From NCBI GenBank assembly GCA_963842835.1, contig CAWJIB010000002.1, positions 15,657 to 79,656 of the forward strand: a DNA stretch of 64,000 nt, written 5' to 3'. A program made the position numbers and the translations under genes. The notes under the pieces were generated by a model that was not told the origin of the DNA, made no database searches, and worked only from the letters and a program-made list of their open reading frames with translations. This document shows positions 35,276-47,016 of the stretch, one piece after another (positions within the stretch are counted from its first letter, which is position 1; every line of letters starts with the position of its first letter). This DNA comes from Roseiarcus sp963842835 (lineage in GTDB: Bacteria > Pseudomonadota > Alphaproteobacteria > Rhizobiales > Beijerinckiaceae).

Positions 35276-35830
35276 ATGAGCGATGTCGATCAGCGTCCGG
35301 AACGTCGCGAAGCTCGTCGGCGTGCGACAAGGCCGTCCCTCCGGCTGCTCCTGATCGCGGGGCTTTTGAGCCCCGCTTTCGCGCAAGCCGCCGAGCCGAG
35401 CGGCTGCGACAAGTTCAAGTGGCCGATCGCCCACGAGCAATCGGCGCTCTCGGCCCCGCAGGCGACGCGCCTCGAAGCCGGCGCGGTCCTGGCCTTCGAC
35501 GCCGCCGCGAGCGTGCATCTGGCCCGCCTGGCGGAGGCGAAACTCGAAATGCCGCCGGAAAGGGCGCCCAAAGCCTCGGCGAGCTACGCCGGCGCGATCA
35601 AGCTCAATGCGCCGGGCGCGGCGGGAACCTACAAGGTCAGCCTTTCCGGCGAGGGTTGGATCGACGTCATCCAGGACGCACGCCTCGTCAAGCCGGTCGC
35701 CTTCAGCGCCGCGCTGGACTGCGCGGGCCTGCGCAAGAGCGTGAAGTTTCCGCTCGAGGCGAAGCCGCTCACGATCCAGCTCAGCGACGTCAAGACCCCC
35801 GATATTTCCCTCATCGTTTCGCCGGAATAG
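35276..35830 (+). CDS. secreted protein of unknown function
   Basis: The 184-residue product has an arginine-rich N-terminus followed by a signal sequence (PSLRLLLIAGLLSPAFAQA, cleavage near residue 38), so it should be exported. The mature part has two cysteines (SGCDKFKWP and ALDCAGLRKS), which could form a disulfide, and a beta-strand pattern ending LSDVKTPDISLIVSP. No catalytic motif is recognised. It stands alone and its ATG follows an AGGC-type weak ribosome site. Confidence 0.7.
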   Translation: MSDVDQRPERREARRRATRPSLRLLLIAGLLSPAFAQAAEPSGCDKFKWPIAHEQSALSAPQATRLEAGAVLAFDAAASVHLARLAEAKLEMPPERAPKASASYAGAIKLNAPGAAGTYKVSLSGEGWIDVIQDARLVKPVAFSAALDCAGLRKSVKFPLEAKPLTIQLSDVKTPDISLIVSPE

Positions 35831-35998
35831 CGGCTGCGCGCCTTCGCGCGCCGTTCCGGCGCCCTCCTGGGCGCGCTTCCAGAGTTAGTTTGCGGCGCAA
35901 ACGCCCGACAAAGCCTTCGTGACAATCCAGCCCCGCTCAACCACCGCGCGATAAATTGCGATCCGTCCAGGGCGGACGAAACGAGACGGGCGACAACC

Positions 35999-36841
35999 AT
36001 GGCTTCATTAAGGGCGCCGCGCGCGACGATCGTGCATGCGATGAATCCTGCGGCCGGCGGCGGCTTGGCTTTCGCGCATGCCTTGAAAATCACGTTGGCG
36101 TCCAAATCCCAATTGTGCCTGCTTCATGTACGAGGCGAAGACGACGCCTATTTCTCGCGGACGCAGGGGCTTCGCCAAGTGCGCGACGCGCTCGTGCGCT
36201 GGAACCTGCTGGCGAAGGACGCGCCGTACGATCACTGGGAAGAGCAACTCGACTTGCAAGTGTCGAGCGTGAGCATCACGGCCCGCAACGCGCGCGCCGG
36301 CGTCTTGGAGTTCCTGGACGACCGGCAATGCGAACTTGTCGTGCTCGCCACTCACGAGAACAGGGCTTTGACCCGTTGGCTCGACGTTTCCGTCCAACAA
36401 GGCGTTCTGCGCAAGGCGCGCATGATGAGTCTTTTCCTGCGCGACGGCTCGAGGGGATTCGTCGACGTCGAGACCGGCGCCCTAGCCTTGAAAAAGGTGC
36501 TCGTCCCGATCGACGGCGCTCTGCCGTGCGCTGCTGCGATTCGCCGGATCCAGGCGATCCTTAAATTGATCGCTAGCGACGCCCCCGTCCAGCTTCTGCA
36601 TGTGGGCGACAGCGCTCCCAAATTGGCCGACGAGAATGGCGAGCCTCTCAACCTGCCGATCATCGTGCGCAAGGGTCCCGTGGTCGACACGATACTCAAG
36701 GTCGCGGATGATCTGAAGGTCGACGTCATCGCGATGCCGACTGCAGGGCGACACGGCCTGCTCGACGCCGTGCGCGGAAGCACGACCGCGCGCGTTCTCG
36801 ACGACGCCAGCTGGCCCCTCCTCGCTGTCCCCGTCGGCTGA
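35999..36841 (+). CDS. universal stress protein family (two Usp-like domains)
   Basis: The 280-residue product consists of two Usp-like halves. The C-terminal half (from about 160, LKKVLVPIDGALPCAAAIRRI) ends in GRHGLLDAVRGSTTARVLDD, the GxxGx9GS-type ATP-binding motif, and SWPLLAVPVG. The N-terminal half is more degenerate. Usp proteins help survival under stress and low oxygen and are cytosolic. The gene is flanked by a secreted protein and a MetE-like gene with no evident operon. No FNR-type box was seen in the 168 bp upstream. Confidence 0.85.
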   Translation: MASLRAPRATIVHAMNPAAGGGLAFAHALKITLASKSQLCLLHVRGEDDAYFSRTQGLRQVRDALVRWNLLAKDAPYDHWEEQLDLQVSSVSITARNARAGVLEFLDDRQCELVVLATHENRALTRWLDVSVQQGVLRKARMMSLFLRDGSRGFVDVETGALALKKVLVPIDGALPCAAAIRRIQAILKLIASDAPVQLLHVGDSAPKLADENGEPLNLPIIVRKGPVVDTILKVADDLKVDVIAMPTAGRHGLLDAVRGSTTARVLDDASWPLLAVPVG

Positions 36842-37025
36842 CCCCATAGGCGAAATCCGGCGCGAGCGCCCGAGGCCGTCGGCGCCTCGAACTTTGGACC
36901 GCTCTCGCTCACCCGACCGCGGACGAGCCGCCCCGCGCGGGAAATGCGCGCCCTTGAGAATCCCGCTCGCTCTGCTAAAAGCCGGCGCCGGCGCCGCGCG
37001 CCGCTCACGCCCAAGGGAGGATTTC

Positions 37026-38141
37026 ATGTCGCAGCCGCCGTTCCGCGCCGATCATGTCGGAAGTTATCTTCGGCCGGAGCGGCTGAAAGAGGCGCGCGAG
37101 AAGTTTTTCGCCAAAACCCTGCCCGCCGACGAACTGCGCGCGATCGAGGACGAATGCATCCGCGAGGTCGTGCGCTCGCAGGAAAACGTCGGCCTCAAGG
37201 GGATCACCGACGGCGAATTCCGGCGCACGTATTTCCACGTAGATTTTCTCGAGCGCCTCGACGGCGTCGAGACCCATTACGGCGAATTCGTCGCCAAGTT
37301 CCGCAAGGACGACGGCTCGGAAGTCGGATTCAAGCCGCCGACCATGCATGTCGAGGGCAAGATCCGTCATTCCCAGCCGATCCAGGGCCGCGATTTCGAT
37401 TTCCTCAAGAGCGTCGTCACGAAGACGCCCAAGGTCTGCATTCCCGCGCCCTCGATGCTGCACTTCCGCGGCGGCCGCGACGCCATCAGCCAAAGCGTCT
37501 ATCCCGACATGGAGGCGTTTTACGACGACCTCACGGCCGCCTATCGCGAAGAGATCGCGGATCTGGCCGCGCGCGGCTGCCGCTATCTGCAGCTCGACGA
37601 CACCAATCTGGCCTATCTCTGCGATCCCAAGATTCGCGAGACGACGCGCGCGCGGGGCGACGACCCGGACGCTCTGGTTCGCCTCTATTGCCGTCTGGTC
37701 AACGATTCCATTCGCGACCGGCCCAAGGACATGACGATATCCGTGCACTTGTGCCGCGGCAATTTCAAGAGCGCCTGGGTCGCCGAGGGCGGCTACGAGC
37801 CGGTCGCGGAAATCCTGCTCAACGAAATGAAGATCGACGGCTTCTTCCTCGAATACGACGACGAACGCTCCGGCGATTTCGCGCCGCTGCGCTTCACCCC
37901 GAAGGGAAAGACGATCGTCCTCGGCCTCATGAGTTCGAAACACGCCGCGGCCGAGAGCAAGGACGAGGTCAAGCGCCGCATCGAGGAAGCTTCGCAGTAC
38001 GTTCCTCTCGAGCAATGCGCGCTCAGCCATCAATGCGGCTTCTCCTCCACGGCCCACGGCAACGATCTGACCGAGGCCGACCAATGGAAGAAGCTCGCGC
38101 GCTGCGTCGAGATCGCGCGCGAGGTATGGGGCGAGGTCTAA
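37026..38141 (+). CDS. MetE C-terminal-like (cobalamin-independent) methyltransferase
   Basis: The 371-residue protein resembles the catalytic half of cobalamin-independent methionine synthase and the YxjG/YxjH group. Zinc ligands are likely in the SVHLCRGN segment (His and Cys) and in ALSHQCGFSSTAHGN (Cys), and GLKGITDGEFRR and LQLDDTNLAYL are family blocks. It would move a methyl group from a folate or other donor to homocysteine or a thiol. An AGGGAGG ribosome site precedes the ATG. No N-terminal MetE domain is present. fhs follows 112 bp downstream, suggesting a C1-folate setting. Confidence 0.85.
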   Translation: MSQPPFRADHVGSYLRPERLKEAREKFFAKTLPADELRAIEDECIREVVRSQENVGLKGITDGEFRRTYFHVDFLERLDGVETHYGEFVAKFRKDDGSEVGFKPPTMHVEGKIRHSQPIQGRDFDFLKSVVTKTPKVCIPAPSMLHFRGGRDAISQSVYPDMEAFYDDLTAAYREEIADLAARGCRYLQLDDTNLAYLCDPKIRETTRARGDDPDALVRLYCRLVNDSIRDRPKDMTISVHLCRGNFKSAWVAEGGYEPVAEILLNEMKIDGFFLEYDDERSGDFAPLRFTPKGKTIVLGLMSSKHAAAESKDEVKRRIEEASQYVPLEQCALSHQCGFSSTAHGNDLTEADQWKKLARCVEIAREVWGEV

Positions 38142-38253
38142 CGCCTCGCCGCGCCGCCGGCTTCACCCGATCGCGAAGACGGCGCCGCCGATCGCCGGCG
38201 CGATCGGAGGAGCCGCATCGGCGTAACAGGCGAAGCGTCAGGGGGCGACGACA

Positions 38254-39924
38254 ATGAAGCCGGATATTGAGATCGCGCGCGAGGCCGCGCTCGCGCCCAT
38301 AGCGGCGGTCGGCGCCAAGCTCGGCATCCCGGCGGAGGCGCTGCATCCTTACGGGGGCGCGATCGCCAAGATCGACGACGGCTTCCTCGCCGCGCTCGGC
38401 GGCAAGCCGCAGGGCAAGCTCATTCTCGTCACCGCGATCAGCCCGACGCCGGCGGGCGAAGGCAAGACGACGACAACGATCGGTCTGGGCGACGCGCTCG
38501 CGCGCATCGGCAAGCGCGTCGCGATCTGCCTGCGCGAGCCCTCGCTCGGGCCGTGCTTCGGCGTGAAGGGCGGCGCCACGGGCGGCGGATATTCGCAGGT
38601 CGCGCCGATGGACGAGATCAACCTGCATTTCACCGGCGATTTCCATGCGATCACCGCCGCGCACAATCTGCTTGCCGCGATGGTCGACAACCACGTCTAC
38701 TGGGGCAATGCGCTCGACATCGATTCCCGTCGCGTCGTCTGGCGACGCGCGCTCGACGTCAACGATCGCGCGTTGCGTGAAATCGTGGTCGGGCTCGGCG
38801 GCGTCGGCAACGGGTTCGCGCGCGCGGACGGCTTCGACATCACCGTAGCCTCCGAAGTGATGGCCGCGTTTTGTCTCGCCGACGGCCTCGACGATCTCGA
38901 GGCGCGGCTGGGCCGCATGGTGGTCGGCTATTCCCGGGCCAAGAAGCCGGTGACGGCGGGCGATCTCAAGGCGGCGGGCGCGATGACGGCGCTGCTCCGG
39001 CTCGCGCTGCGCCCCAATCTCGTGCAGACCCTGGAGGGCAATCCGGCGCTGGTGCACGGCGGGCCATTCGCCAATATCGCGCACGGTTGCAACTCCCTCG
39101 TCGCGACGCGCGCCGCGCTGAAGCTCGCCGATTACGTCGTCACCGAAGCCGGATTCGGCGCCGATCTCGGCGCGGAGAAATTCTTCGACATCAAGTGCCG
39201 CAAGGCGGGGCTGAAGCCCGCAGTCGCGGTGATCGTCGCGACGGCGCGCGCGCTCAAGATGCATGGAGGCGTCGCCAAAGCCGCGCTCGGCGCCGAGGAT
39301 TTGGCGGCGCTGCAAAGAGGGCTCGCCAATCTCCAACGGCATATCGCGAACGTCAGGAAATTCGGCCTCGACGTCGTCGTCGCGGTGAACCGTTTCGACG
39401 CCGACGCCGACGCCGAGCTCGCGCTGATCCGGAGTTTCGTCGCCGGCGCCTGCGGCGCGCGGGCGGTGATTTGCGACCATTGGGCGCGAGGCTCCGCCGG
39501 CGCCGAGGAGCTGGCGCGCGTCGTGGCCGAGCTGACGGACGCTTCGCCGCTGTCGTTTCGCACGCTCTACCCCGACGCAATGCCGTTATGGGACAAGACG
39601 CGCCTGATCGCGCGCGAGATTTACGGCGCGAGCGATATCGCCGCCGAGGCTCGGGTTCGCTCGCAATTCGACGAACTGCAAGCGGCCGGATACGGCGATC
39701 TGCCGGTTTGCGTCGCCAAGACGCAATACTCATTTTCCGCCGACCCGAGCCTGCTCGGGGCGCCCAGCGGCCATATCGCGCCGATCCGTGAGGTCAGCCT
39801 GCGCGCGGGGGCGGGATTCGTCGTCGTGCTTATGGGCGACATCAGAACCATGCCAGGACTGCCGCGCTCGCCGGCGGCCGAGAGAATCTTCGTGCGCGAC
39901 GGCCGGATCGAAGGGCTCTTCTGA
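38254..39924 (+). CDS. fhs: formate-tetrahydrofolate ligase
   Basis: Fhs condenses formate with tetrahydrofolate at the cost of ATP to give 10-formyl-THF. The 556-residue product has the P-loop TPAGEGKTTTTIGL (65-78), LREPSLGPCFGVKGGATGGGYSQVAPMDEINLHFTGDFHA, HNLLAAMVDN, and GPFANIAHGCNS with AGFGADLGAEKFFDIKCR. Length is typical. In serine-cycle methylotrophs the enzyme brings formate into assimilation; in other bacteria it supplies purine formyl groups. Placement after the MetE-like gene fits folate C1 flow. Confidence 0.97.
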   Translation: MKPDIEIAREAALAPIAAVGAKLGIPAEALHPYGGAIAKIDDGFLAALGGKPQGKLILVTAISPTPAGEGKTTTTIGLGDALARIGKRVAICLREPSLGPCFGVKGGATGGGYSQVAPMDEINLHFTGDFHAITAAHNLLAAMVDNHVYWGNALDIDSRRVVWRRALDVNDRALREIVVGLGGVGNGFARADGFDITVASEVMAAFCLADGLDDLEARLGRMVVGYSRAKKPVTAGDLKAAGAMTALLRLALRPNLVQTLEGNPALVHGGPFANIAHGCNSLVATRAALKLADYVVTEAGFGADLGAEKFFDIKCRKAGLKPAVAVIVATARALKMHGGVAKAALGAEDLAALQRGLANLQRHIANVRKFGLDVVVAVNRFDADADAELALIRSFVAGACGARAVICDHWARGSAGAEELARVVAELTDASPLSFRTLYPDAMPLWDKTRLIAREIYGASDIAAEARVRSQFDELQAAGYGDLPVCVAKTQYSFSADPSLLGAPSGHIAPIREVSLRAGAGFVVVLMGDIRTMPGLPRSPAAERIFVRDGRIEGLF

Positions 39925-39932
39925 GCGGCGCC

Positions 39933-40373
39933 TCAATCCGGGCGAACGACGCCCTTCGTGAGGATGATGTTGCCGTAGAACCGGCGCTCGCCCGTGGCGA
40001 CGATCGCAAAACATCGGCGCGCGCGCTCATAGAAGGCAAAGCGCTCGAGACTCCCGATCTTGAACTGCGGCCCTTCGCGCCTCGCGACAATGGCGCGGAA
40101 CTCCGCGAAGATCGGCAGCTCGGCGTCGGCGTCGCCGACGACCTGCATGCGCCAGCACGCCTCGGCGACGAAGGTGTCGAGCGGGAGAACGCTGAGCACG
40201 GCGTCGAGCGCGCGCGTCGCGTCGGCGGCGTCGAGCCTGACCACGTCGGGCCCCGCCGATTGCGCGGGATAATTGGCGTCGACGATGGCGATTTCATCGC
40301 CGTGCCCCATGGCGCGCAGGACATAGAGAAGATCCGGGGTCAAAAGCGGGTCGATCGCTTTCAGCATCGCCAC
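39933..40373 (-). CDS. fucU: RbsD/FucU-family sugar mutarotase
   Basis: The 146-residue protein has the FucU pattern MLKAIDPLLTPDLLYVLRAMGHGDEIAIVDANYPA with the active-site histidine H24, a closing ERRFYGNIILTKGVV strand and conserved ERFAFYERAR. FucU interconverts L-fucose anomers. The next gene on the strand is an aldo/keto reductase of the sugar-dehydrogenase type, so the pair could oxidise fucose-like sugars. It converges with fhs, 8 bp away. Substrate is inferred from family and context. Confidence 0.88.
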   Translation of the reverse strand: MAMLKAIDPLLTPDLLYVLRAMGHGDEIAIVDANYPAQSAGPDVVRLDAADATRALDAVLSVLPLDTFVAEACWRMQVVGDADAELPIFAEFRAIVARREGPQFKIGSLERFAFYERARRCFAIVATGERRFYGNIILTKGVVRPD

Positions 40374-40389
40374 AGCTCCTCGAATGGCG

Positions 40390-41442
40390 TCAACGCGGCG
40401 TCGGCGCGTCGGCGCGCAACAGCCCTTCGGCTTTGAGAGCGCGCCACAACGCCGGCGGAATTTGGGCGTTCAGCATCTCGGCGTTGCGACGAACCTCGCC
40501 GGCCTTTTGCCCGCCGGGGATCACGCTGAGAATCGCGGGATGGCTGAGCGGAAAGCGAAGCGCCGCCTCCGCGAGCTTCACCTCATGGACCTTGCAGATC
40601 GACTCGATTCGGCGCACGCGCTCGAGCACGGCGTCGGGCGCCGGTGCGTAATTGTAGAACGCTCCACGCTTCGGCCCGGTCGCGAGAATGCCGGAATTGA
40701 ACGGTCCGCCGATGACGACGCCGATGTTCCTTTCCACGCAGTAAGGCAGGAAGCTCTGCAGCGCCTCCTGTTCGAGCAGGGTGTAGCGGCCCGCCAACAG
40801 AAAAATGTCGAAATCGCCGGAACGCGCCAGAGTCTCCGCGACTTCCCATTCGTTGACGCCGGCGCCGATGGCCTTGATCGCGCCGCTCTCGCGCAGCTTG
40901 ATCAACGCCTTGTAGCCGCCCTCCAACAGTTCGCGAATACGCGCGTCCGACGCCGCCTTGCTGCCATGGGTGAAGACGTCGACGTCGTGCGCGTAGAGAA
41001 TGTCGACATGATCGACGCCGAGCCGCTCCAGCGAAAACTCCAGCGAGCGCATGACGCCGTCGTAGGAATAGTCGAAGATCTCGCGCCGCGAGGGCGTCTC
41101 GAAGAACGCGCCCTGGCGCGAGCGCCGCTCCGGCGGGCAGACCTCGAGCAGACGCCCGATCTTCGTCGAGAGCAGATAGCTGTCGCGCGGCTTGGCGCGC
41201 AGGAACCCGTTGAGTCGCGTCTCGGAAAGGCCGAGCCCATAGAGCGGCGCGGTGTCGTAATAGCGGCAACCGGCCGTCCAGGCGGCGTCGAGCGTCGCCC
41301 GCGCTTCCTTTTCAGTCAGCGGCCGATAAAGATTGCCCAGCGGCGCCCCGCCGAATCCCAATTCGGTAAATTGCAGCACGGCGCCGGACCGCGCCGTGAA
41401 TTTCCGCTTGCGACTTGCCCGCGCATGCGTCGCCCCCGCCAT
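40390..41442 (-). CDS. aldo/keto reductase, sugar (L-fucose/D-threo-aldose) dehydrogenase type
   Basis: The 350-residue product has the AKR catalytic residues: Asp and Tyr in YYDTAPLYGLGLSE, Lys in LLSTKIGRLL, and His in LYAHDVDVF. The cofactor-binding C-terminus is seen as SVIPGGQKAGEVRRNAEM. It fits the D-threo-aldose 1-dehydrogenase/L-fucose dehydrogenase subgroup better than 2,5-DKG reductases, by the GGAPLGNLY start and the IGGPFNSGILATG segment. It lies 16 bp upstream of fucU on the same strand, a sensible two-gene unit. Confidence 0.87.
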   Translation of the reverse strand: MAGATHARASRKRKFTARSGAVLQFTELGFGGAPLGNLYRPLTEKEARATLDAAWTAGCRYYDTAPLYGLGLSETRLNGFLRAKPRDSYLLSTKIGRLLEVCPPERRSRQGAFFETPSRREIFDYSYDGVMRSLEFSLERLGVDHVDILYAHDVDVFTHGSKAASDARIRELLEGGYKALIKLRESGAIKAIGAGVNEWEVAETLARSGDFDIFLLAGRYTLLEQEALQSFLPYCVERNIGVVIGGPFNSGILATGPKRGAFYNYAPAPDAVLERVRRIESICKVHEVKLAEAALRFPLSHPAILSVIPGGQKAGEVRRNAEMLNAQIPPALWRALKAEGLLRADAPTPR

Positions 41443-41647
41443 CGCCCCCTCCGCATCTTCGAACGTTCGTGCATCCGCCGCCGCCAGCGAATGCCGTGCG
41501 ATCCACGTCGAGTCCCCGCCAATTCAGCATCGGGGCCGCGACTTCCCGCGCCAACGCGCTAAAGGTTGTGAGTTTCGCTTGCAATGCCGCGTCAACGCAA
41601 GACAATTGTCGCGGCGTTCGAACGACGCCGGAAAGAGGGAGACTTCG

Positions 41648-42202
41648 ATGATCACGCATGCATTGGCCGTCTCTGTCGCCATGGCCGCCTTGGCGAGCCC
41701 CCGCGCGGCGCACGCGATGTCGCTGACGAGTCCCGATATCCAGCCCGGCGCTCGCATCCCCGACGAATATACGTTCAACGGCTTCGGCTGCTCGGGCAAG
41801 AATGTTTCGCCGGCCTTGAGCTGGTCGGGCGCCCCCGAAGGCGCCAAGAGCTTCGCGCTCACCCTCTACGATCCCGACGCGCCGACAGGCAGCGGCTTTT
41901 GGCATTGGGTGATGTTCAATATTCCCGCTGATATCACCAGCCTCGCCAAGGGCGCGGGCGATCCCAAGAGCCACAAGGCGCCCAAAGGCGCCGTGCAGAG
42001 CCGCAACGACTTCGGCATGACCGGTTACGGCGGCCCCTGCCCGCCCAAGGGCCACAAGCCGCACCGTTATCAATTCACGATCTTCGCGGTGGACACCGAA
42101 AGGCTCGACGCGGACGAGCACGCCTCGGGAGCTCTCGTCGGGTTCAACCTGAACTTCCATACGCTGGCCAAGGCCACCTTGACCGGCGTCTGGGGACATT
42201 GA
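41648..42202 (+). CDS. YbhB/YbcL-family Raf kinase inhibitor-like protein (PEBP fold), secreted
   Basis: A 184-residue PEBP-family protein with a signal peptide (residues 1-23, ending ASPRAAHA). The fold motifs TLYDPDAPTGSGFWHWVMFNIPA and the loop NDFG-MTGYGGPCPPKGHKPHRYQF form the anion-binding pocket. Bacterial YbhB proteins have no proven kinase target; small ligands are likely. An AGGGAGACTTCG segment precedes the ATG. It stands alone between the reductase gene and a small converging gene. Confidence 0.9.
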   Translation: MITHALAVSVAMAALASPRAAHAMSLTSPDIQPGARIPDEYTFNGFGCSGKNVSPALSWSGAPEGAKSFALTLYDPDAPTGSGFWHWVMFNIPADITSLAKGAGDPKSHKAPKGAVQSRNDFGMTGYGGPCPPKGHKPHRYQFTIFAVDTERLDADEHASGALVGFNLNFHTLAKATLTGVWGH

Positions 42203-42238
42203 CGCTACGTCGTTCGTGGGCGGGCGCGACGGGAAGTC

Positions 42239-42445
42239 TCAGCGCTCGCGACGAGCTTGGTCCTGATCGGCGATAAAGGCCTTCAGTCGGCGCAGTGCGG
42301 GATGGCCGGGCGCGCCGAGGGCCAAGTTGTCGTGTATTTTTTCCAGCCCCGTCCGCGCGACTCTCCATCCCGCGCGCGAGGCGCCGAGAATGGTCAGCGT
42401 GTTTTCGATCGCCCGATTGACGATTTCTTCGATCTTGTCGGCCAT
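42239..42445 (-). CDS. small helical protein of unknown function
   Basis: A 68-residue, probably cytosolic protein, MADKIEEIVNRAIENTLTILGASRAGWRVARTGLEKI..., ends in a charged QDQARRER tail. GGAGAA lies seven bases before the ATG at 42445. It is rich in helix-forming residues, with no known motif. It lies upstream of the mutase genes' terminus with the same orientation. A longer frame from 42487 has no ribosome site. The call is based on codon pattern and ribosome site only. Confidence 0.5.
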   Translation of the reverse strand: MADKIEEIVNRAIENTLTILGASRAGWRVARTGLEKIHDNLALGAPGHPALRRLKAFIADQDQARRER

Positions 42446-42565
42446 CGCATTCTCCGAAGAGCGAAAGTTCGGAAATGCGCGGCGCAATTGCGGCGCCGGT
42501 TACGTAAGGCCTGACGTGCGCCGGAATGGGACGGCCCGCGCGCCGCGCCAAATTAGCGCGGGCGC

Positions 42566-44725
<2,160 letters not shown>

Positions 44726-44747
44726 GAACCGATCCTTCGAAGGCGGT

Positions 44748-46595
44748 CTAGAATTCCACGCCCAGCCGGCGAAACGTCCGCTCGAGCGCGGCGACGGCGT
44801 CACAGCCCGAGAAAATGAACTCGTCGACGCCCGCGCCGCGTAGGGCCGCTTCACGCTCGCCCGCCTCGCCCGCCAACACGAGGCAGCGCGCGCCGGCTTT
44901 CTTCAGGGCGAGGGCGAAGCCTTGCGCGTGTTCGCCGTAGCCTTCGTCGCTTCCGCAAAGGCAGGCCATTGCGGACCCGCTGGCCGCGAAACGGGCGGCG
45001 GCCTCCTGCGCGTCCGCCGCGCCGGCGTCGGCGAGCGCTTCGACGCCCCCCGCCTCGAAAAGCTCGCGCGCGAAGTTGACGCGCCGTCCGTGCGCGGCGG
45101 CCGAGCCGATCGCGACGAGAAAGACCCTCGGCCGGACGCCCTCGCGCGCCAAGACGGCGTCCGAGGCGTCGCGAAGCCGCTCGAACGGCTCGGCGATCCG
45201 CAACCGCGCCATCGGCGGCGCCAGCGCCTCGCCGGGATAGGCGAAAGCGGGCGCCGGGGCGGGCAGAACCTCGGCCTTGGCTTCGGCGAGATCGGGATGG
45301 GCGCTGACGCCGGTGATCGGCGCCTTCAGGCTCGCCGCGTCGCGCGCGAGCGTCGCCGCCGCCTGCGCGACCGCTCGCTGAAAGTCGCCGCTGAGAAGCG
45401 CGCGCGGCGCTCCGCCTTCGGCCTCCAACCCCTGGAACAGCATCCAGGCCTTTTCGCACAATTCCCGCGTAAGCGCCTCGAAAACGCCCGCGCCGGCGGC
45501 GGGATCGGCGACGAAGCCCAAATGCAACTCTTGCAACAGGATGAGCTGCGTGTTGCGCGCCAGGCGGCGCGCCAGCGAATCGGGCAAGCCGATCGCCTGA
45601 GTGAACGGCAGCACGCTGACGCTGTCGGCGCCGCCGAGGCCGGCCGAAAACGCCGCCGTCGCGCCGCGCATCACGTTGACGTAAGGGTCACGCGCGCTCA
45701 AAACGCGCCAAGCGCTTTCGGCGTGAATCCGCGCCGGCCGCGGCGTCAGGCCGCTGGCCTGCGCGACCCGCGCCCAAGCCAGGCGCAGCGCGCGGAACTT
45801 GGCCAGCGTGACGAATTGGTCCGCGTCCGCGGTCAGGCGAAACGCGATCGCCGCCTGCGCGTCCTCGAGCGCGAGGCCGTTTTCGCCGAGCGCGCGCAAA
45901 TAGGCGACCGCCGCCGCGAGCGCGAAGGCGACCTCCTGGGCCGGCGTTCCCCCGGCGGCGTGAACCGCGCGTCCGTCGGCGACGACGAACGGGCCGGCGA
46001 ACCCCTTCGCCTTGAGAAAAGCTACGATCTTGGCGAGCGAGCGCGCCTCGTCTTCCCATGCGCCCGCGGCGCGCCCGCTGCGCGCGAGAGCGCCGATGGG
46101 ATCGAGCCCAAAGTTGAGATCGAGCGTTTGCGGATTGGCGCCGCTGCGTTCGACGAGACTGGCGAAGCCGGTCGCCTGGCTCTCAGCCTGCGCGCCCAGA
46201 TCGAGTTCGAAGCGCAGCGGCCCGTCGAATTGCACGCCTTCGAATGCGCGGTGCAACGTCGCGGAATCGAATTTGGCGAGGCCGAAGCCGTAGGCCCCGG
46301 CCGCGCCGGCGAAAACGACTTGCAGCCCGTCGGCGCCGTTGGCGAGATCGTCGAGCGCCTGTTCGTTCGCCGCGGCCGCGTCGGGGTGGTCGAGGCGCGC
46401 AAGCGCCCGCCAGGCGCCGCCTTCGCCGCGCGGCGCGCGCGGACCCTCGCGCCGGGGATAGAGCGGTTGCAACGCAATCGCGTCGGACGTTCGCGAGACG
46501 AGCCTGTCGAACGGCCCGCCCTTCAGGGAGGCCTCGGCGGCTTTGCGCCAATCGGCCTCGCTGAACGCCTCGAACGCGCCCGAAAACTGCGTCAC
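44748..46595 (-). CDS. mcmB: methylmalonyl-CoA mutase small subunit
   Basis: The 615-residue partner of the catalytic subunit has the same barrel and B12-domain architecture but lacks the cobalamin ligand motif: where DGHDRG is expected it reads SAAAHGRRVN. The barrel is recognised by LARRLARNTQLILLQELHLGFVADPAAGAG. This loss is normal for the non-catalytic chain of heterodimeric mutases. It lies directly upstream of mcmA and 13 bp downstream of the glycine-rich protein gene on the same strand. Confidence 0.92.
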   Translation of the reverse strand: MTQFSGAFEAFSEADWRKAAEASLKGGPFDRLVSRTSDAIALQPLYPRREGPRAPRGEGGAWRALARLDHPDAAAANEQALDDLANGADGLQVVFAGAAGAYGFGLAKFDSATLHRAFEGVQFDGPLRFELDLGAQAESQATGFASLVERSGANPQTLDLNFGLDPIGALARSGRAAGAWEDEARSLAKIVAFLKAKGFAGPFVVADGRAVHAAGGTPAQEVAFALAAAVAYLRALGENGLALEDAQAAIAFRLTADADQFVTLAKFRALRLAWARVAQASGLTPRPARIHAESAWRVLSARDPYVNVMRGATAAFSAGLGGADSVSVLPFTQAIGLPDSLARRLARNTQLILLQELHLGFVADPAAGAGVFEALTRELCEKAWMLFQGLEAEGGAPRALLSGDFQRAVAQAAATLARDAASLKAPITGVSAHPDLAEAKAEVLPAPAPAFAYPGEALAPPMARLRIAEPFERLRDASDAVLAREGVRPRVFLVAIGSAAAHGRRVNFARELFEAGGVEALADAGAADAQEAAARFAASGSAMACLCGSDEGYGEHAQGFALALKKAGARCLVLAGEAGEREAALRGAGVDEFIFSGCDAVAALERTFRRLGVEF

Positions 46596-46608
46596 GCCGG
46601 CCCCCGTC

Positions 46609-47016
46609 TCAAATGAATTGCGACAGTCCCGGAATCGCCGCCGAAATTTCGCCGAGGACGTCGTCGCCCGCCGTCTCGCGCGCGTAATCGAAGATCTGTT
46701 TGCCCACGGCTTGGATCTGGCCCATGCCCAGGCCGAGCCCCATCAGATCGCTGCCGAGCGCCATCAGGCCGCCGCCGCCCATCGCGCCGGCGCCGGTGCC
46801 CATCAGGCCCTTGACGGCGGGGCTCATCCCCTCGCCGGCCGTCGAGGCGATCGACGCGACGATGGCGTTGAGCGCGGGGGCTTTGGCGAGCAAGGCCTCG
46901 ACCGCCTGCTCCGGCGCCTCGCGCTTGATGAAATCGACTACCAAGCCGACAGCCTGACGTGCAGTGTCGGGCGTCGTATCGGCCGCCGCAGCGACGCGGG
47001 CGAGCAAATTTTCCAT
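46609..47016 (-). CDS. small DUF2267-like protein with glycine-rich segment
   Basis: The 135-residue product starts with a helical region (MENLLARVAAAADTTPDTARQAVGLVVDFIKREAP) and then a glycine/methionine-rich segment (GTGAGAMGGGGLMALGSDLMGLGLGMGQ, about 72-100). It ends in a helix ...DDVLGEISAAIPGLSQFI. This resembles DUF2267-like small proteins but the assignment is tentative. GGAGCCGGAA precedes the ATG at 47016. It lies upstream of the mutase genes by 13 bp and could be co-transcribed. No function assigned. Confidence 0.6.
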   Translation of the reverse strand: MENLLARVAAAADTTPDTARQAVGLVVDFIKREAPEQAVEALLAKAPALNAIVASIASTAGEGMSPAVKGLMGTGAGAMGGGGLMALGSDLMGLGLGMGQIQAVGKQIFDYARETAGDDVLGEISAAIPGLSQFI